A DNA stretch of 64,000 nucleotides from assembly GCF_027923765.1 (NCBI RefSeq), contig NZ_AP026709.1:3275501-3339500 (forward strand), written 5' to 3'. Origin of the DNA: Pseudodesulfovibrio nedwellii (GTDB lineage: Bacteria; Desulfobacterota; Desulfovibrionia; Desulfovibrionales; Desulfovibrionaceae). The translations under genes and the position numbers were made by a program. Numbering within the stretch: position 1 is the stretch's first letter; the number at the start of each line of letters is the position of its first letter. Below the pieces are notes generated by a model that saw only the letters and a list, made by a program, of their open reading frames with translations, was not told where the DNA came from and made no database searches. This document shows, piece after piece, positions 44,800 to 53,479 of this stretch.

Positions 44800-46811
44800 G
44801 ACTTGGTTTCTCCTCGCGTGTTGGCTATCGGGAATTCCATGCGGAAAACCGTGCCTTTGTCGCGTTTACTGTCAATGCGGATGTCTCCACCATAATCCTT
44901 GACGATACCATACGTGATGGCCAGACCGAGTCCCATGCCCTGTCCGGCTTCCTTGGTGGTGAAGAACGGTTCGAAAATCTTTCGTTTGTCTTTTTCATCA
45001 ATACCGGAGCCAGTGTCTTCGACTTCGACATAGACGGTTTTTCCTTCGGCTCCGGTGCGGATCATGATGCGTCGGTTTTCAGCGCCATCAGCCGGGGAAG
45101 AAATATCGTTTAGAGCATCCCGGGCATTGGTCACCAGATTGAAGATGACCTGTTGCAATCTGTTCGAATGGGCCATTATTGGTGGCAAATCTTCATCCAG
45201 ATCAAGGGTGAAACGGATATTGTCCAGCTCGAATTGTCGACGTAGAATGGATAGAACCGCATTGACGGTTTGATTGAGATTGACACGTTCCTCAATGAGG
45301 TCGGATTTGCGTCCGAAAGATCGCAATGTGTTGATGATTTCGGCAGCACGGTCAACTTGGGTCGAGATTTCCTTTACGACTTGCAGGAAGTCTTCTCTGG
45401 GAACTTCGACGCCTTCTTCTTGCATCATGGAGAGGAATTCACTGCCCATTTTGATGGCATTGAGCGGCTGGTTGACCTCATGGGCCACACCCGCAGACAT
45501 TTCACCCAAGGATTTCATCTTTCCTGCCTGAATAAGTTGGGCATCCTTTTCAATGAGTTCCGTGATGTCTGTGACCGCGATGATGATAGCGTGCCGTCCT
45601 CGATATGAAATGGGGCAGGCGTGCATGTTTACGAAGAACGGTTCGCCACCCTGTTTGTAGTGGAGTAGTTTCGGGAAGTAGACACATCCCCCGCCTCCCT
45701 CAACGAAATATTCCAGACAGCCGAGGTTGTGTTCAGGGCCAAGCTTTAGGAATTTCATTCCGATGAGATCTTCCATGGAATATTCATAGAGTTCGACGGT
45801 GCGTGGGTTGGCATCTCGGATGATACCGGATTCGCATTCCACGACAAAGATTGGGTCCGGACCGGAGTCGAACAATGACCGATATTTTTCTTCTGATTCG
45901 CGCAGTCTGCGACGATAGAGTTTGATGGACCAGACCATGTTGCGGAATGAATCGCCGAGTTGGATGACTTCATCGCCGAGGGAATGCTTGCGATAGAAGG
46001 CACAGTCCGCGCATTTGCGATGAGCTTCACCGGGTTTTTCGCCACTTCTTGATTGGTCGAAGTGCCAGCATGGGAGGTCTGTGTTGGTGAAAGCTGGACA
46101 TCGGGATGTATCCCAGTCTTCGTTCGGCGCGAGGTGTTGGGGAATTTCAAAGTTGCCTCGACTTATTTCGTCGGACAGTCGAGTCAGGTCAGAAATGGGT
46201 TTGGTGATGTACTTGGAGAGCCAGGAACTGAGAAAAATGGTGATCAGGACCACGGCGGAGATGAAGCCGAGAAAGGCTACGCGTAATTTACCCACCAAAG
46301 AGTCAATGTGACTCTTATTTAGCCCTACGTGGACCGTGCCAATGCGATATAACCCTTCATTGATGGCAGCGGCGAGATCATAGACTTCCAGTCCACCCAG
46401 ATCGAGTCGTTTGATGGAATCGTGTTTGTCCTTGGGCAGTGTGTTTCCGCGCAGGGTGTCTGGGAGTTTTCGTGTCAACGTGTGGGCCAGAATTTTACCG
46501 TTTTGATCTTCGATGAAGATGTAGGCGACCAGATTCTTGCGTTGACGAAGGCGTCCTTCATCGAAAATCAGGGCCAACAACTTGGGCACATCGTTATCCA
46601 ACAGGTATGAGCCTCCGCGTTCTGCCACAGAGTGGGCAATGGCGAAACCTCGCATTTCCAGTTCGTGGGTCAGGGAACTGACCAGGATATATCTGGAAAC
46701 TAGTGCAATCGTGATGGAAATGAACAGAATAGCCGCAAGCATTGAAAACAGCAGCTTTTCTCGCAAGCCGATGTTATCGAATCGAGTAGCCAGCTTCTTG
46801 GCCATGGTCAT
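44796..46811 (-). CDS. Histidine kinase with HAMP, two-CW cysteine insert and PAS
   Basis: A 671-residue membrane kinase. TM1 about 20-42, periplasmic domain about 43-180, TM2 about 181-203, HAMP (SKYITKPISDLTRLSDEIS), then a cysteine-rich insert about 235-290 with CPAF, PCW and CADC resembling the two-CW domain, PAS about 310-430 (also with CESG, GGGGCVYF, HACPISY), HisKA with His in SAGVAHEVNQPLNAIKMG, and ATPase with NLVTNARDAL, DTGSGI and GMGLGLA. The cysteines suggest a metal or Fe-S redox input. ATG 46811 overlaps the lipoprotein stop. The binding lipoprotein upstream is the likely periplasmic signal partner. Confidence 0.9.
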   Translation of the reverse strand: MTMAKKLATRFDNIGLREKLLFSMLAAILFISITIALVSRYILVSSLTHELEMRGFAIAHSVAERGGSYLLDNDVPKLLALIFDEGRLRQRKNLVAYIFIEDQNGKILAHTLTRKLPDTLRGNTLPKDKHDSIKRLDLGGLEVYDLAAAINEGLYRIGTVHVGLNKSHIDSLVGKLRVAFLGFISAVVLITIFLSSWLSKYITKPISDLTRLSDEISRGNFEIPQHLAPNEDWDTSRCPAFTNTDLPCWHFDQSRSGEKPGEAHRKCADCAFYRKHSLGDEVIQLGDSFRNMVWSIKLYRRRLRESEEKYRSLFDSGPDPIFVVECESGIIRDANPRTVELYEYSMEDLIGMKFLKLGPEHNLGCLEYFVEGGGGCVYFPKLLHYKQGGEPFFVNMHACPISYRGRHAIIIAVTDITELIEKDAQLIQAGKMKSLGEMSAGVAHEVNQPLNAIKMGSEFLSMMQEEGVEVPREDFLQVVKEISTQVDRAAEIINTLRSFGRKSDLIEERVNLNQTVNAVLSILRRQFELDNIRFTLDLDEDLPPIMAHSNRLQQVIFNLVTNARDALNDISSPADGAENRRIMIRTGAEGKTVYVEVEDTGSGIDEKDKRKIFEPFFTTKEAGQGMGLGLAITYGIVKDYGGDIRIDSKRDKGTVFRMEFPIANTRGETKS

Positions 46812-48040
46812 GGCTTGACCCCCAATTCTTGTTTCAATCCCTTCCAGTCGGAAAATGGCATGAACTGACCATCTTGAAGGCGGGTGAAGTGGATGGCTTC
46901 AAGTCCTTGCCTGTCATATGGTCCATAGGTGATCGACATGCCCGGTCCGAGTTTGAAATCGCGGATGGATTCAATGGCATCGATGAATTTTTCGCGGGTT
47001 AGGAATCGTCCGGCCTTTTGCAAACCTTCCACCATGATTCTGGCATTGAGGAATCCTTCCAATCCGACAAAGCTTGGAGTGTCATTGGGGAAATATTGAT
47101 TCAGGAGCGTTACATATTCGCTGGCAGCGTCAATGTCGTTGTTCAGGTTGATGATCGGCGGTGGCACAACTTGCGACATGAGTACTTTGGCGGGGGCGTT
47201 GGTTTTTATGCGTCGGGCCAACTCTTCAGCTCCCACAAAGGAGACCGTGTAAAATGTTGGAGTATAGTCGCGTTCGCCAGCCTTGTTGATGAACCGGGCG
47301 CAGGCATCATAAGTGCCGATCATGACAACGGCTTCAGCTTTTGATTTGCGAATTTTTTCCAACCCCTCATCAATATCCTCGGTGCCTCTGATATACCAAC
47401 CGCGGGCCACAGGTTCGAGATTGAACTCCTTGAGTGTCAATTCCGCGCCGATGAGTCCGTCAAATCCGTAGGTGTCATATTGATAGAAAACTGCGATTTT
47501 TTGCAGTCCGAGATCCTTGATCATGTGTCGCACGGCATCTTTTGTTTCTTGATAGTAGGAAGCCCTGATGTTGACGACGTACCGGTTGAAAGGCTGACGC
47601 AGGGCGTTGGCTCCTGTGAACATTCCCACAAGAGGTATACGCGCTTCTTCAACCAGTGGCAGGGCTTTGACTGTGGTCGGTGTGCCTACATAGCAGAACA
47701 GGGCGAAGACATCGTTGTCGATGATGAATCTTTGCGTATTGGCAAGGCATTTGGGTGGATCATAGGAATCGTCCACGGCCTTGATCTTGATGGAACGACC
47801 ATGCACGCCGCCGTTGGCGTTGACGGAGCGGATATAGGCTTCAGCCCCGCGTAGGGTTTGTGTGCCGAGATATCCTGCATGACCGGTTAGAGCCAGTGAT
47901 GAACCGAGAACGATCTGGTTGTTGGTCACTCCGGGAGAAGTCGCTCCCGTGGTTGCGGATTCGTCCGAGGAGTTGCATCCGCTCATGCCCAGAACCAGGG
48001 GCAGGCAGAGAAATATGAGTGTCCATAGTCGGGTTTGCAT
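46808..48040 (-). CDS. Branched-chain amino acid type binding lipoprotein of a sensor operon
   Basis: Start at 48040 (MQTRLWTLIFLCL) with CGGAG eight bases ahead. 410 residues: lipobox GMSGC, then a type I periplasmic-binding domain of the LivJ-like Peripla_BP_6 family (IVLGSSLALTGHAGYLGTQTLRGAEAYI, VNANGGVHGR, VDDSYDPPKC). No ABC permease or ATPase is near; the next gene in the same operon, overlapping by four bases, is a membrane kinase. It probably presents a ligand (amino acid, amide or similar) to that kinase, a layout also seen at 19241-24301 with an unrelated binding fold. Confidence 0.87.
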   Translation of the reverse strand: MQTRLWTLIFLCLPLVLGMSGCNSSDESATTGATSPGVTNNQIVLGSSLALTGHAGYLGTQTLRGAEAYIRSVNANGGVHGRSIKIKAVDDSYDPPKCLANTQRFIIDNDVFALFCYVGTPTTVKALPLVEEARIPLVGMFTGANALRQPFNRYVVNIRASYYQETKDAVRHMIKDLGLQKIAVFYQYDTYGFDGLIGAELTLKEFNLEPVARGWYIRGTEDIDEGLEKIRKSKAEAVVMIGTYDACARFINKAGERDYTPTFYTVSFVGAEELARRIKTNAPAKVLMSQVVPPPIINLNNDIDAASEYVTLLNQYFPNDTPSFVGLEGFLNARIMVEGLQKAGRFLTREKFIDAIESIRDFKLGPGMSITYGPYDRQGLEAIHFTRLQDGQFMPFSDWKGLKQELGVKP

Positions 48041-48171
48041 GATTCGGCTCCGTGCTCGACGCTTGTAACAACGTATTGCCACTCTTCGTTACTGGCTTGG
48101 CTCCGAAAAGACAAGAAATCCTCATAACCCCACGAAACTGCATCTGTCAGCAGTGTCTTGGAACGGAGTGA

Positions 48172-48196
48172 CCCCGACGCACGGTGAACGTCGGGG
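48172..48196 (-). other. Hairpin upstream of the binding lipoprotein gene
   Basis: CCCCGACG (48172-48179) pairs with CGTCGGGG (48189-48196) around nine bases. No T-run follows on either strand, so it is not a classical terminator. Confidence 0.45.
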
Positions 48197-48270
48197 CCTG
48201 AAAAACTCCGTGCATTGTGTGCCGCAGGTCCGAGCGACATTCTTACGGAGGTGTTCTCCATGAGAGGAGT

Positions 48271-48299
48271 CCCGGCGCGGGCGTGCAACCCGCGCCGGG
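48271..48299 (-). terminator. GC-rich hairpin downstream of fdhB
   Basis: CCCGGCGCGGG (48271-48281) pairs with CCCGCGCCGGG (48289-48299), 12 bases beyond the fdhB stop. The T-run is absent, so release may need a factor or be partial. Confidence 0.65.
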
Positions 48300-48310
48300 G
48301 TGGTATGGTG

Positions 48311-49039
48311 TTATCCGTTCATCCGTTTGAGAGGGCTGGCCAGTTTTGCCAGGAACTGCTTCCTGGACAAGGGGCCCTTTTTTTGGATGGAGGAAGCGTC
48401 AGCGGACAGGGACTCATAGTAGCTGTCCGGGTCGGTCTGCACCAGATAGATGACGCGTACGCTGTCTATGTCGACAAGTTCTGCATCAGGGTACTTTTTC
48501 AGTGCTTTCTCAAGGTGTTTGTCTGCCAGGGCGAGCATTTCATCCCGATCGCCGAAGTTCATGGCCCCGGTGGGGCAGGTCTGCACGCAGGCGGGCAGCA
48601 TGCCGGCTTTGACGCGGTCAACGCACATGTCGCATTTGACTACTTGGCCGGTTTCTTCGTTGATGCGGGGGATGTCGTAGGGACAGGACATGCCAAAGGC
48701 TTCCTTGTCCGGTTCCTGAGCGGTCAGTTCGGTGTAGATGACTGCACCGGTTTCCTGGTCGTGCACGATGGAGCCGGGAATAGTCATAGCATCCAGACAC
48801 GGCGGATCGATACAATGGCGGCATTGCTCGGGGAAGAACAGCCAGTCCATGTTGCCGTCGGTTTCTACTTCTTCGAAGCGAACCAGTTTCAGGGTGACGC
48901 CCGACAGATCTTTGGGATTCTGGTGGGAACCCCAGTTTTCTGTCTTTTCAGCGGGCAGTTTTTTCCATTGCTTACAGGCAACCTGGCAACCACGGCAGGC
49001 CGTACATTTGGTCAGGTCGATGAAGAATGTCTTACTCAT
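48311..49039 (-). CDS. fdhB: Formate dehydrogenase iron-sulfur subunit
   Basis: A 242-residue ferredoxin-like subunit that carries electrons from FdhA to periplasmic cytochromes. Cysteine clusters for [4Fe-4S] centres: CTACRGCQVACKQW near residue 12, CRHCIDPPC near 76, SCPYDIPR with KCDMC, and ACVQTCPTGAM. No signal peptide of its own is visible, so it would be carried across the membrane with FdhA by the Tat route. It lacks the C-terminal membrane anchor seen in E. coli FdnH, fitting the soluble periplasmic FdhAB type of Desulfovibrio. It starts 14 bases after the fdhA stop. Confidence 0.93.
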   Translation of the reverse strand: MSKTFFIDLTKCTACRGCQVACKQWKKLPAEKTENWGSHQNPKDLSGVTLKLVRFEEVETDGNMDWLFFPEQCRHCIDPPCLDAMTIPGSIVHDQETGAVIYTELTAQEPDKEAFGMSCPYDIPRINEETGQVVKCDMCVDRVKAGMLPACVQTCPTGAMNFGDRDEMLALADKHLEKALKKYPDAELVDIDSVRVIYLVQTDPDSYYESLSADASSIQKKGPLSRKQFLAKLASPLKRMNG

Positions 49040-49053
49040 GTGTCATTCCTCCT

Positions 49054-52000
49054 TTACGCCTTGCGGACGTTGACCATAAAGGCCTTGGTTTCAGGGATGC
49101 CGGTGTTTGGATCGCCGACGGACGGAGTCAGGATGTTGGCTGTATCGCCGCCGTCCTTGGGCCATGTCCAACCGAAGTGCCAAGGCAGGCCAACCTGATG
49201 GATGGTCGTTCCTTGAACTTCGAACGGTTTCAGTCGCTTGGTCACGATAGCTTTGGCCCAGATGGAACCACGGATAGAATCGACCATGACCTTTTCGCCG
49301 TTTTCAATACCTCTGAGTTCCGCAAGTTCCGGGCTCATTTCAACGAACACCTGTGGTTCACACTCTGTGAGCCATGCGCAGTTTCTGGTCATCAGACCGG
49401 TCTGCCAGTGTTCGGTGACACGATATGTGGTGCCGACGAACGGGTATTTGGGATCGCAGACAGCCTTTTCTTCGGAATCGAAGGTAAGGGCCGTCGGGTT
49501 ATGCAGTGTGCCGGAGAATGGGTGTGTTTTGACCGGACATTCCAGCGGTTCGTAGTATTCGGGCAGCGGGCCGTCTGCGCGGCCGGGTCCGTACAGCTGG
49601 CCGAAGCCATGCTTGCGCATGATGAAGGCGTACTTGGAGCCGGGGGCCCATCCGCCATCAGGCACATCGCCAACCCATTTCTTGCCGTCCCATTCGATAA
49701 CGGGCTTTTCCGGGTTGTACGGCTTGCCCTGAAGGTCAACGGAAGCGCGGTTGTACAGCACGCGGCGGTTAACCGGCCAGCACCAGGAGAAGTTCGGGTA
49801 CAAACCGACTTTCGCTTGTTCCGGGGTTTGCGCCAAACTGCGACGAGCGGCCATGTTGCCCTTGTCGGTGTACGAGTTACAGTACAGCCAGTTGCCTGAG
49901 GCGGTTGAACCATCGGCCTGGAGGTATGCGAAACTCGGTACGAGGTCGCCTTTCTTGAACTGCTTCCCCTTGACTTCGATGTCACGGGTGAAGTGTCCGT
50001 TGATGAGTTTGGCGGTCTTATGCGGATCGAATTCGCCGTCAGTGGCGATGCCGTCCCAAGTGAGTCGAGTGATCGGCTCGGGGTATGCGCCGCCGTCTTT
50101 TTTGTAGAGAGCCTGAATTTCATGCATCAATTCATACATGAGGTCGCCGTCTGGCTTGAGGCCATGCGGTGCATCAGGTCCTTTGTAACGCCACTGCATC
50201 CAGCGGCCTGAATTGGTGATGGAGCCTTCTTTTTCGATGGAGACTGCGCAGGGCAGGAAGAAGACTTCAGTCTTGATTTCTTCGGGCTTCATGTCGGGAC
50301 CTTCCCAAAACCAACCGGTTTCATTAGGGAAGATGTTGACATTGACCATCCAGTCGAGGTTGCCCAAGGCACGGCGGCTTTTGTTGGCATTTGCGCCGGA
50401 ACAAGCCGGATTCATGCCCCATGCGAACAGACCTTTGAACTGTCCCTTTTCCATTTTGTCGAACAGGGTGAGCCAAGAGTATTCGCTGGCAGAACCGGAG
50501 TCCAAACGGGGGAGGAATTGGTATGCGTCTGCTGGAGTGTCATCCTGCCACATGGATTTGAGCAGAGATGCGGAGTATTTCGGGTAGTTTTGCCACCAGT
50601 TGGCAGACATGGGATCGTTGGAGACCGGAGTGTATGCCTTGTCATATGCTGCCAGCGTATCCTGACCCGCTTTGGGTGTCTTCAGGTAGCCGGGCAGGAT
50701 GTGGAACAGCAGACAGTGGTCAGTGGAACCCTGAACGTTGGATTCGCCGCGCAGGGCGTTAACGCCGCCACCAGCTATACCAATGTTACCGAGCAGCAAC
50801 TGGATCATGGCCATGGAGCGGATGTTCTGTACACCAACGGTGTGCTGAGTCCAGCCCATGGCGTACATGATGGTACCGGCCTTGTTGCCTACGCCGGTTG
50901 CAGCATAGGTCTCGTACAGGGCGATCAGGTCTTCCTTCTTCATACCGGAGATGGAAGTGACTTGGTCCATGTTGTAGCGTTCATAGTGCTTCTTGAGCAT
51001 CTGGTAAACGCATTTGGGGTCTTTGAGAGTGGGGTCTTTTTTGGGATTGCCTTCGGCATCCATTGCAAAGGCCCATTTGGATTTGTCGTAGGTCCTGGTT
51101 TCCGGGTCGTAACCGGCGAAGATACCATCGTCGAATTTGTAGTCGTCGCCGACGATGAAGGAAGCGTTGGTGTAGTTAACAACGTATTCTTTGAAGATCA
51201 GGTCTTTGTCCAGGATGTATTTAATCATGCCACCGAGTACGGCGATATCGGAGCCGGAACGGAGATTGGCATGCATGTCGGCCTTGGCCGAGGTCCTGGT
51301 GAAACGGGGATCGACGTGGATCAGGGTTGCACCCTTTTCCTGCGCCTTGGTCACCCACTTGAAAGAGATGGGGTGGTTTTCGGCAGCGTTACTGCCCATT
51401 ATAAGAATGCAATCGGAGTTCTGGATATCAATCCAGTGATTGGTCATCGCACCGCGTCCGAACGACTCTGCCAGAGCCGCAACAGTTGCGCTGTGTCAAA
51501 TACGAGCCTGGTGTTCCACATACACCAGACCAAGGCTGCGGAGCATTGTCTGGTAAGCCCAGCACTCCTCGTTGTCGAGAGCGGCGGAACCGACTGAAGC
51601 AATACCGTCGCAGCGATTGACCATTTGTCCTTTCGCATTCTTGTAGGTGAAAGTTTCGTCGCGGCTCTTCTTGACGTTGTGGGCGATTTTTTCCAGTGCC
51701 CAGCTCAAGGAGACTTTGGTGAATTCTTTGGAATAGGGAGCTCTGTACAGGACGGAATCCGGGCGGCGGTCGTTTTCAGCCAACTGCCAGATGGATGCGC
51801 CCTTGGCACACAGAGAACCTTCATTGATGGGATGATCCGGGTCACCTTCAACGTTGATGGCCCGTTTGTCCTTGAGGGACGTGTTGACGACGAGACCGCA
51901 ACCCACTGCACAGTAGCAGCAGATAGTCGTTGTCTGTTTGCTCCACTTGGGCTTCATGGCTTCGGCGCGATCGGCAATGGGTGCCTTTTTCGCGGTACAG

Positions 52001-52080
52001 CCAAGCCCGAGTCCGCCAAAAGCCGTGGCCGTGGCCGCGACAGCGGAGAGCTTGAGGAAGTTCCTTCGGTTAGTATGCAT
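49054..52080 (-). CDS. fdhA: Formate dehydrogenase catalytic subunit, selenoprotein
   Basis: Periplasmic W/Mo-bis-pterin formate dehydrogenase of 1008 residues. An in-frame TGA at 51496-51498 (residue 195) is read as selenocysteine: the flanks EHQARI-U-HSATVAALAE are the conserved active site, with the partner His directly after U. The Tat signal is RRNFLKLSAVAATATAFGGLG, the [4Fe-4S] site is CCYCAVGCG with SLCAKG, and pterin-binding motifs such as GSNAAENHP and WTQHTVGVQ follow. Length is usual for the family. Reading TGA as stop would give two open frames (51499-52080 and 49054-51447). A candidate SECIS hairpin lies just after the TGA. Confidence 0.96.
51464..51478 (-). promoter_or_regulatory. 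Candidate bacterial SECIS hairpin of fdhA
   Basis: On the minus strand, GGCTCT (51478-51473) pairs with AGAGTC (51469-51464) around a GGC loop, 23 bases after the UGA. That distance and a loop beginning with G fit bacterial SECIS rules for SelB binding. Confidence 0.6.
51496..51498 (-). other. Selenocysteine codon (UGA) of fdhA
   Basis: TGA on the minus strand, in frame between ARI and HSATV, at the place of the catalytic Sec/Cys in formate dehydrogenases. Confidence 0.95.
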
Positions 52081-52105
52081 TCGACCTCCTAAAGTTGAGT
52101 GCGAG

Positions 52106-52336
52106 TCATCGCCCGCGAATCTCGCAACCTAAAGTCACGAGTAACTCATAGCCGCTTGGCTGCGTGATTTGGTCCGGGGCGGGCAGGTTGGTTCCTGATC
52201 TGTCGCGATGACAGAGAGGTGTCAGGACCATTTCCTGCGCCGCCGCATGGACATTGTCCGCGGCAAATCCAAGGCCGTCGAAGGGCATTGGACTTGTCGC
52301 GTTTGCAGCCGACGAATGGTTGTGTGAAAAACGCAT
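52106..52336 (-). CDS. Small unknown protein upstream of fdhA
   Basis: A possible 76-residue protein starting MRFSHNHSSAANATSP; GGGAGAGG sits seven bases before the ATG and the stop is 25 bases from fdhA. No signal peptide, membrane segment or known motif; His, Cys and Asn are frequent (MVLTPLCHRDR, TLGCEIRG). The frame is also open further upstream to 52426, but that start has no ribosome site. The good ribosome site and operon position favour a real gene; weak coding character speaks against. Function unknown. Confidence 0.45.
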   Translation of the reverse strand: MRFSHNHSSAANATSPMPFDGLGFAADNVHAAAQEMVLTPLCHRDRSGTNLPAPDQITQPSGYELLVTLGCEIRGR

Positions 52337-52479
52337 AAGCGTACCTCTCCCAGTTAATTCCGTTATCCCTGTTATGGGGGATTGGAGGGAACTGTTCAAA
52401 GAAAGGATACTTTTCAGAGTTTTCACACAGGGTGAAATGGGGTGTTTTTTACAAACCCACTGGGGTTAGGGCGATTGCG

Positions 52480-52499
52480 TTATGTCAAAATGGACATAA
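52480..52499. promoter_or_regulatory. Inverted repeat TTATGTC-N6-GACATAA before fdhAB
   Basis: Perfect 7-base arms around AAAATG, in the 200-base gap between the transposase-like gene and the small ORF preceding fdhA. It has the look of a dimeric repressor site and includes a TTGACA -35-like box on the minus strand. The GACATA core also appears before wtpA. Confidence 0.45.
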
Positions 52500-52536
52500 A
52501 ATGATATCTGCCCCATGGTTCTGCACCAAAAGGGCA

Positions 52537-53466
52537 TTATTCTTGGGTGGGCACTAGCGCACAAAGGTATGCGGCCAGCATTTCGGCGATGGATTTGTCC
52601 CGGTTGTTGAACCGGAATTCGAGTTCTTTCATATAGAGGGGGAACCGCTGGCAGGAGATGCCACGGAATTTCTTGATCCGGGACTGGGCGTAATCCCAGA
52701 ATTCGTCCTGCACTGCGTCGATGTGCGGCGGCTCGTCATAGCGGCGAATGATTTCATATGGGAGTGAATCGTTGCCACAGAAAATGAGCGTGTCGTAATC
52801 CTTGTATCTGTCCGTGTAGACGAGATTACCGGTGCGGATGAGCTTCAGGTGGAAGTTCATGTGGAAATGGAACAACGTTTCTGCTTGAAAGCCCGGCACG
52901 AGGTCGATGAACACTATATCGTCACGACGCAGGATGCCGTAGACTGGGATGGTGTCCATGTGCATGTCACGTGGGCCGCCTGTTAGTCGATTGCCCTTGA
53001 GGTATGAATCAAGCCCTGTGGCCGAGCTGATGAGTTGCCGTGCATCCAGTGCGTGGCCGAGGATGGCGAACCTGATGGCGGTCAGGGCTTTGTATACCGT
53101 ATTATAGGACAGGCCGAGCTGGTCCTTCATCTGATGGACCGAACATTCCTGCACGAATAGGACGATGAGTCGTAGCCATTCGGAAGGACTGAGTGCTCCG
53201 TTGTTGATCCATCGGCCTGAGAATGGCTGGAAGGTGTATTTGCAACTGGCGCACCGCAGGCGTTCGCCGGACAGGGTGTAGACCTTGCGATGACCACACC
53301 GCGGGCAGAAAGGGTCGCCCGTGGGCCATGTCAGCTCAAGCAGGTAGTCACGTGCTTTTTTGTCGTCATGCAGGAGCGCATCGAATCCACCGGCAATGTC
53401 CGGCGCACAGTCTGCGGGTATGATATGCGATGTCTTGTGCATGCTGTTTCGGTTCAAGGCTGACAT
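52537..53466 (-). CDS. IS1595/ISXO2-like transposase-related protein, possibly domesticated
   Basis: Start at 53466 (MSALNRNSMHK) with GAGG five bases ahead, 13 bases after fdhE. 309 residues: zinc ribbon CPRCGH-x11-CASC near residue 55, helix-turn-helix like region (MKDQLGLSYNTVYKALTAI), and an ISXO2-type DDE fold with TGLDSYLKG, VYTDRYKDY, and near the end DEFWDYAQSRIKKFRG and ELEFRFNN. The catalytic Glu of IE-x-FW reads Asp here, and the first motif DE reads DS. No terminal inverted repeats or target duplication are visible. Position inside the fdh locus suggests a co-opted DNA-binding role, but a decayed insertion is also possible. Confidence 0.75.
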   Translation of the reverse strand: MSALNRNSMHKTSHIIPADCAPDIAGGFDALLHDDKKARDYLLELTWPTGDPFCPRCGHRKVYTLSGERLRCASCKYTFQPFSGRWINNGALSPSEWLRLIVLFVQECSVHQMKDQLGLSYNTVYKALTAIRFAILGHALDARQLISSATGLDSYLKGNRLTGGPRDMHMDTIPVYGILRRDDIVFIDLVPGFQAETLFHFHMNFHLKLIRTGNLVYTDRYKDYDTLIFCGNDSLPYEIIRRYDEPPHIDAVQDEFWDYAQSRIKKFRGISCQRFPLYMKELEFRFNNRDKSIAEMLAAYLCALVPTQE

Positions 53467-53479
53467 GGTCACCTCTTTG

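Noticed and set aside
49054-52080. fdhA as a pseudogene split by a stop codon
   Set aside because: The TGA is at the catalytic selenocysteine position with conserved flanks on both sides and a SECIS-like hairpin.
52537-53466. A recent, active insertion sequence
   Set aside because: No terminal inverted repeats or target duplication seen, fdhE ends only 13 bases away, and catalytic motifs look altered; kept as a transposase-like gene instead of a mobile element.
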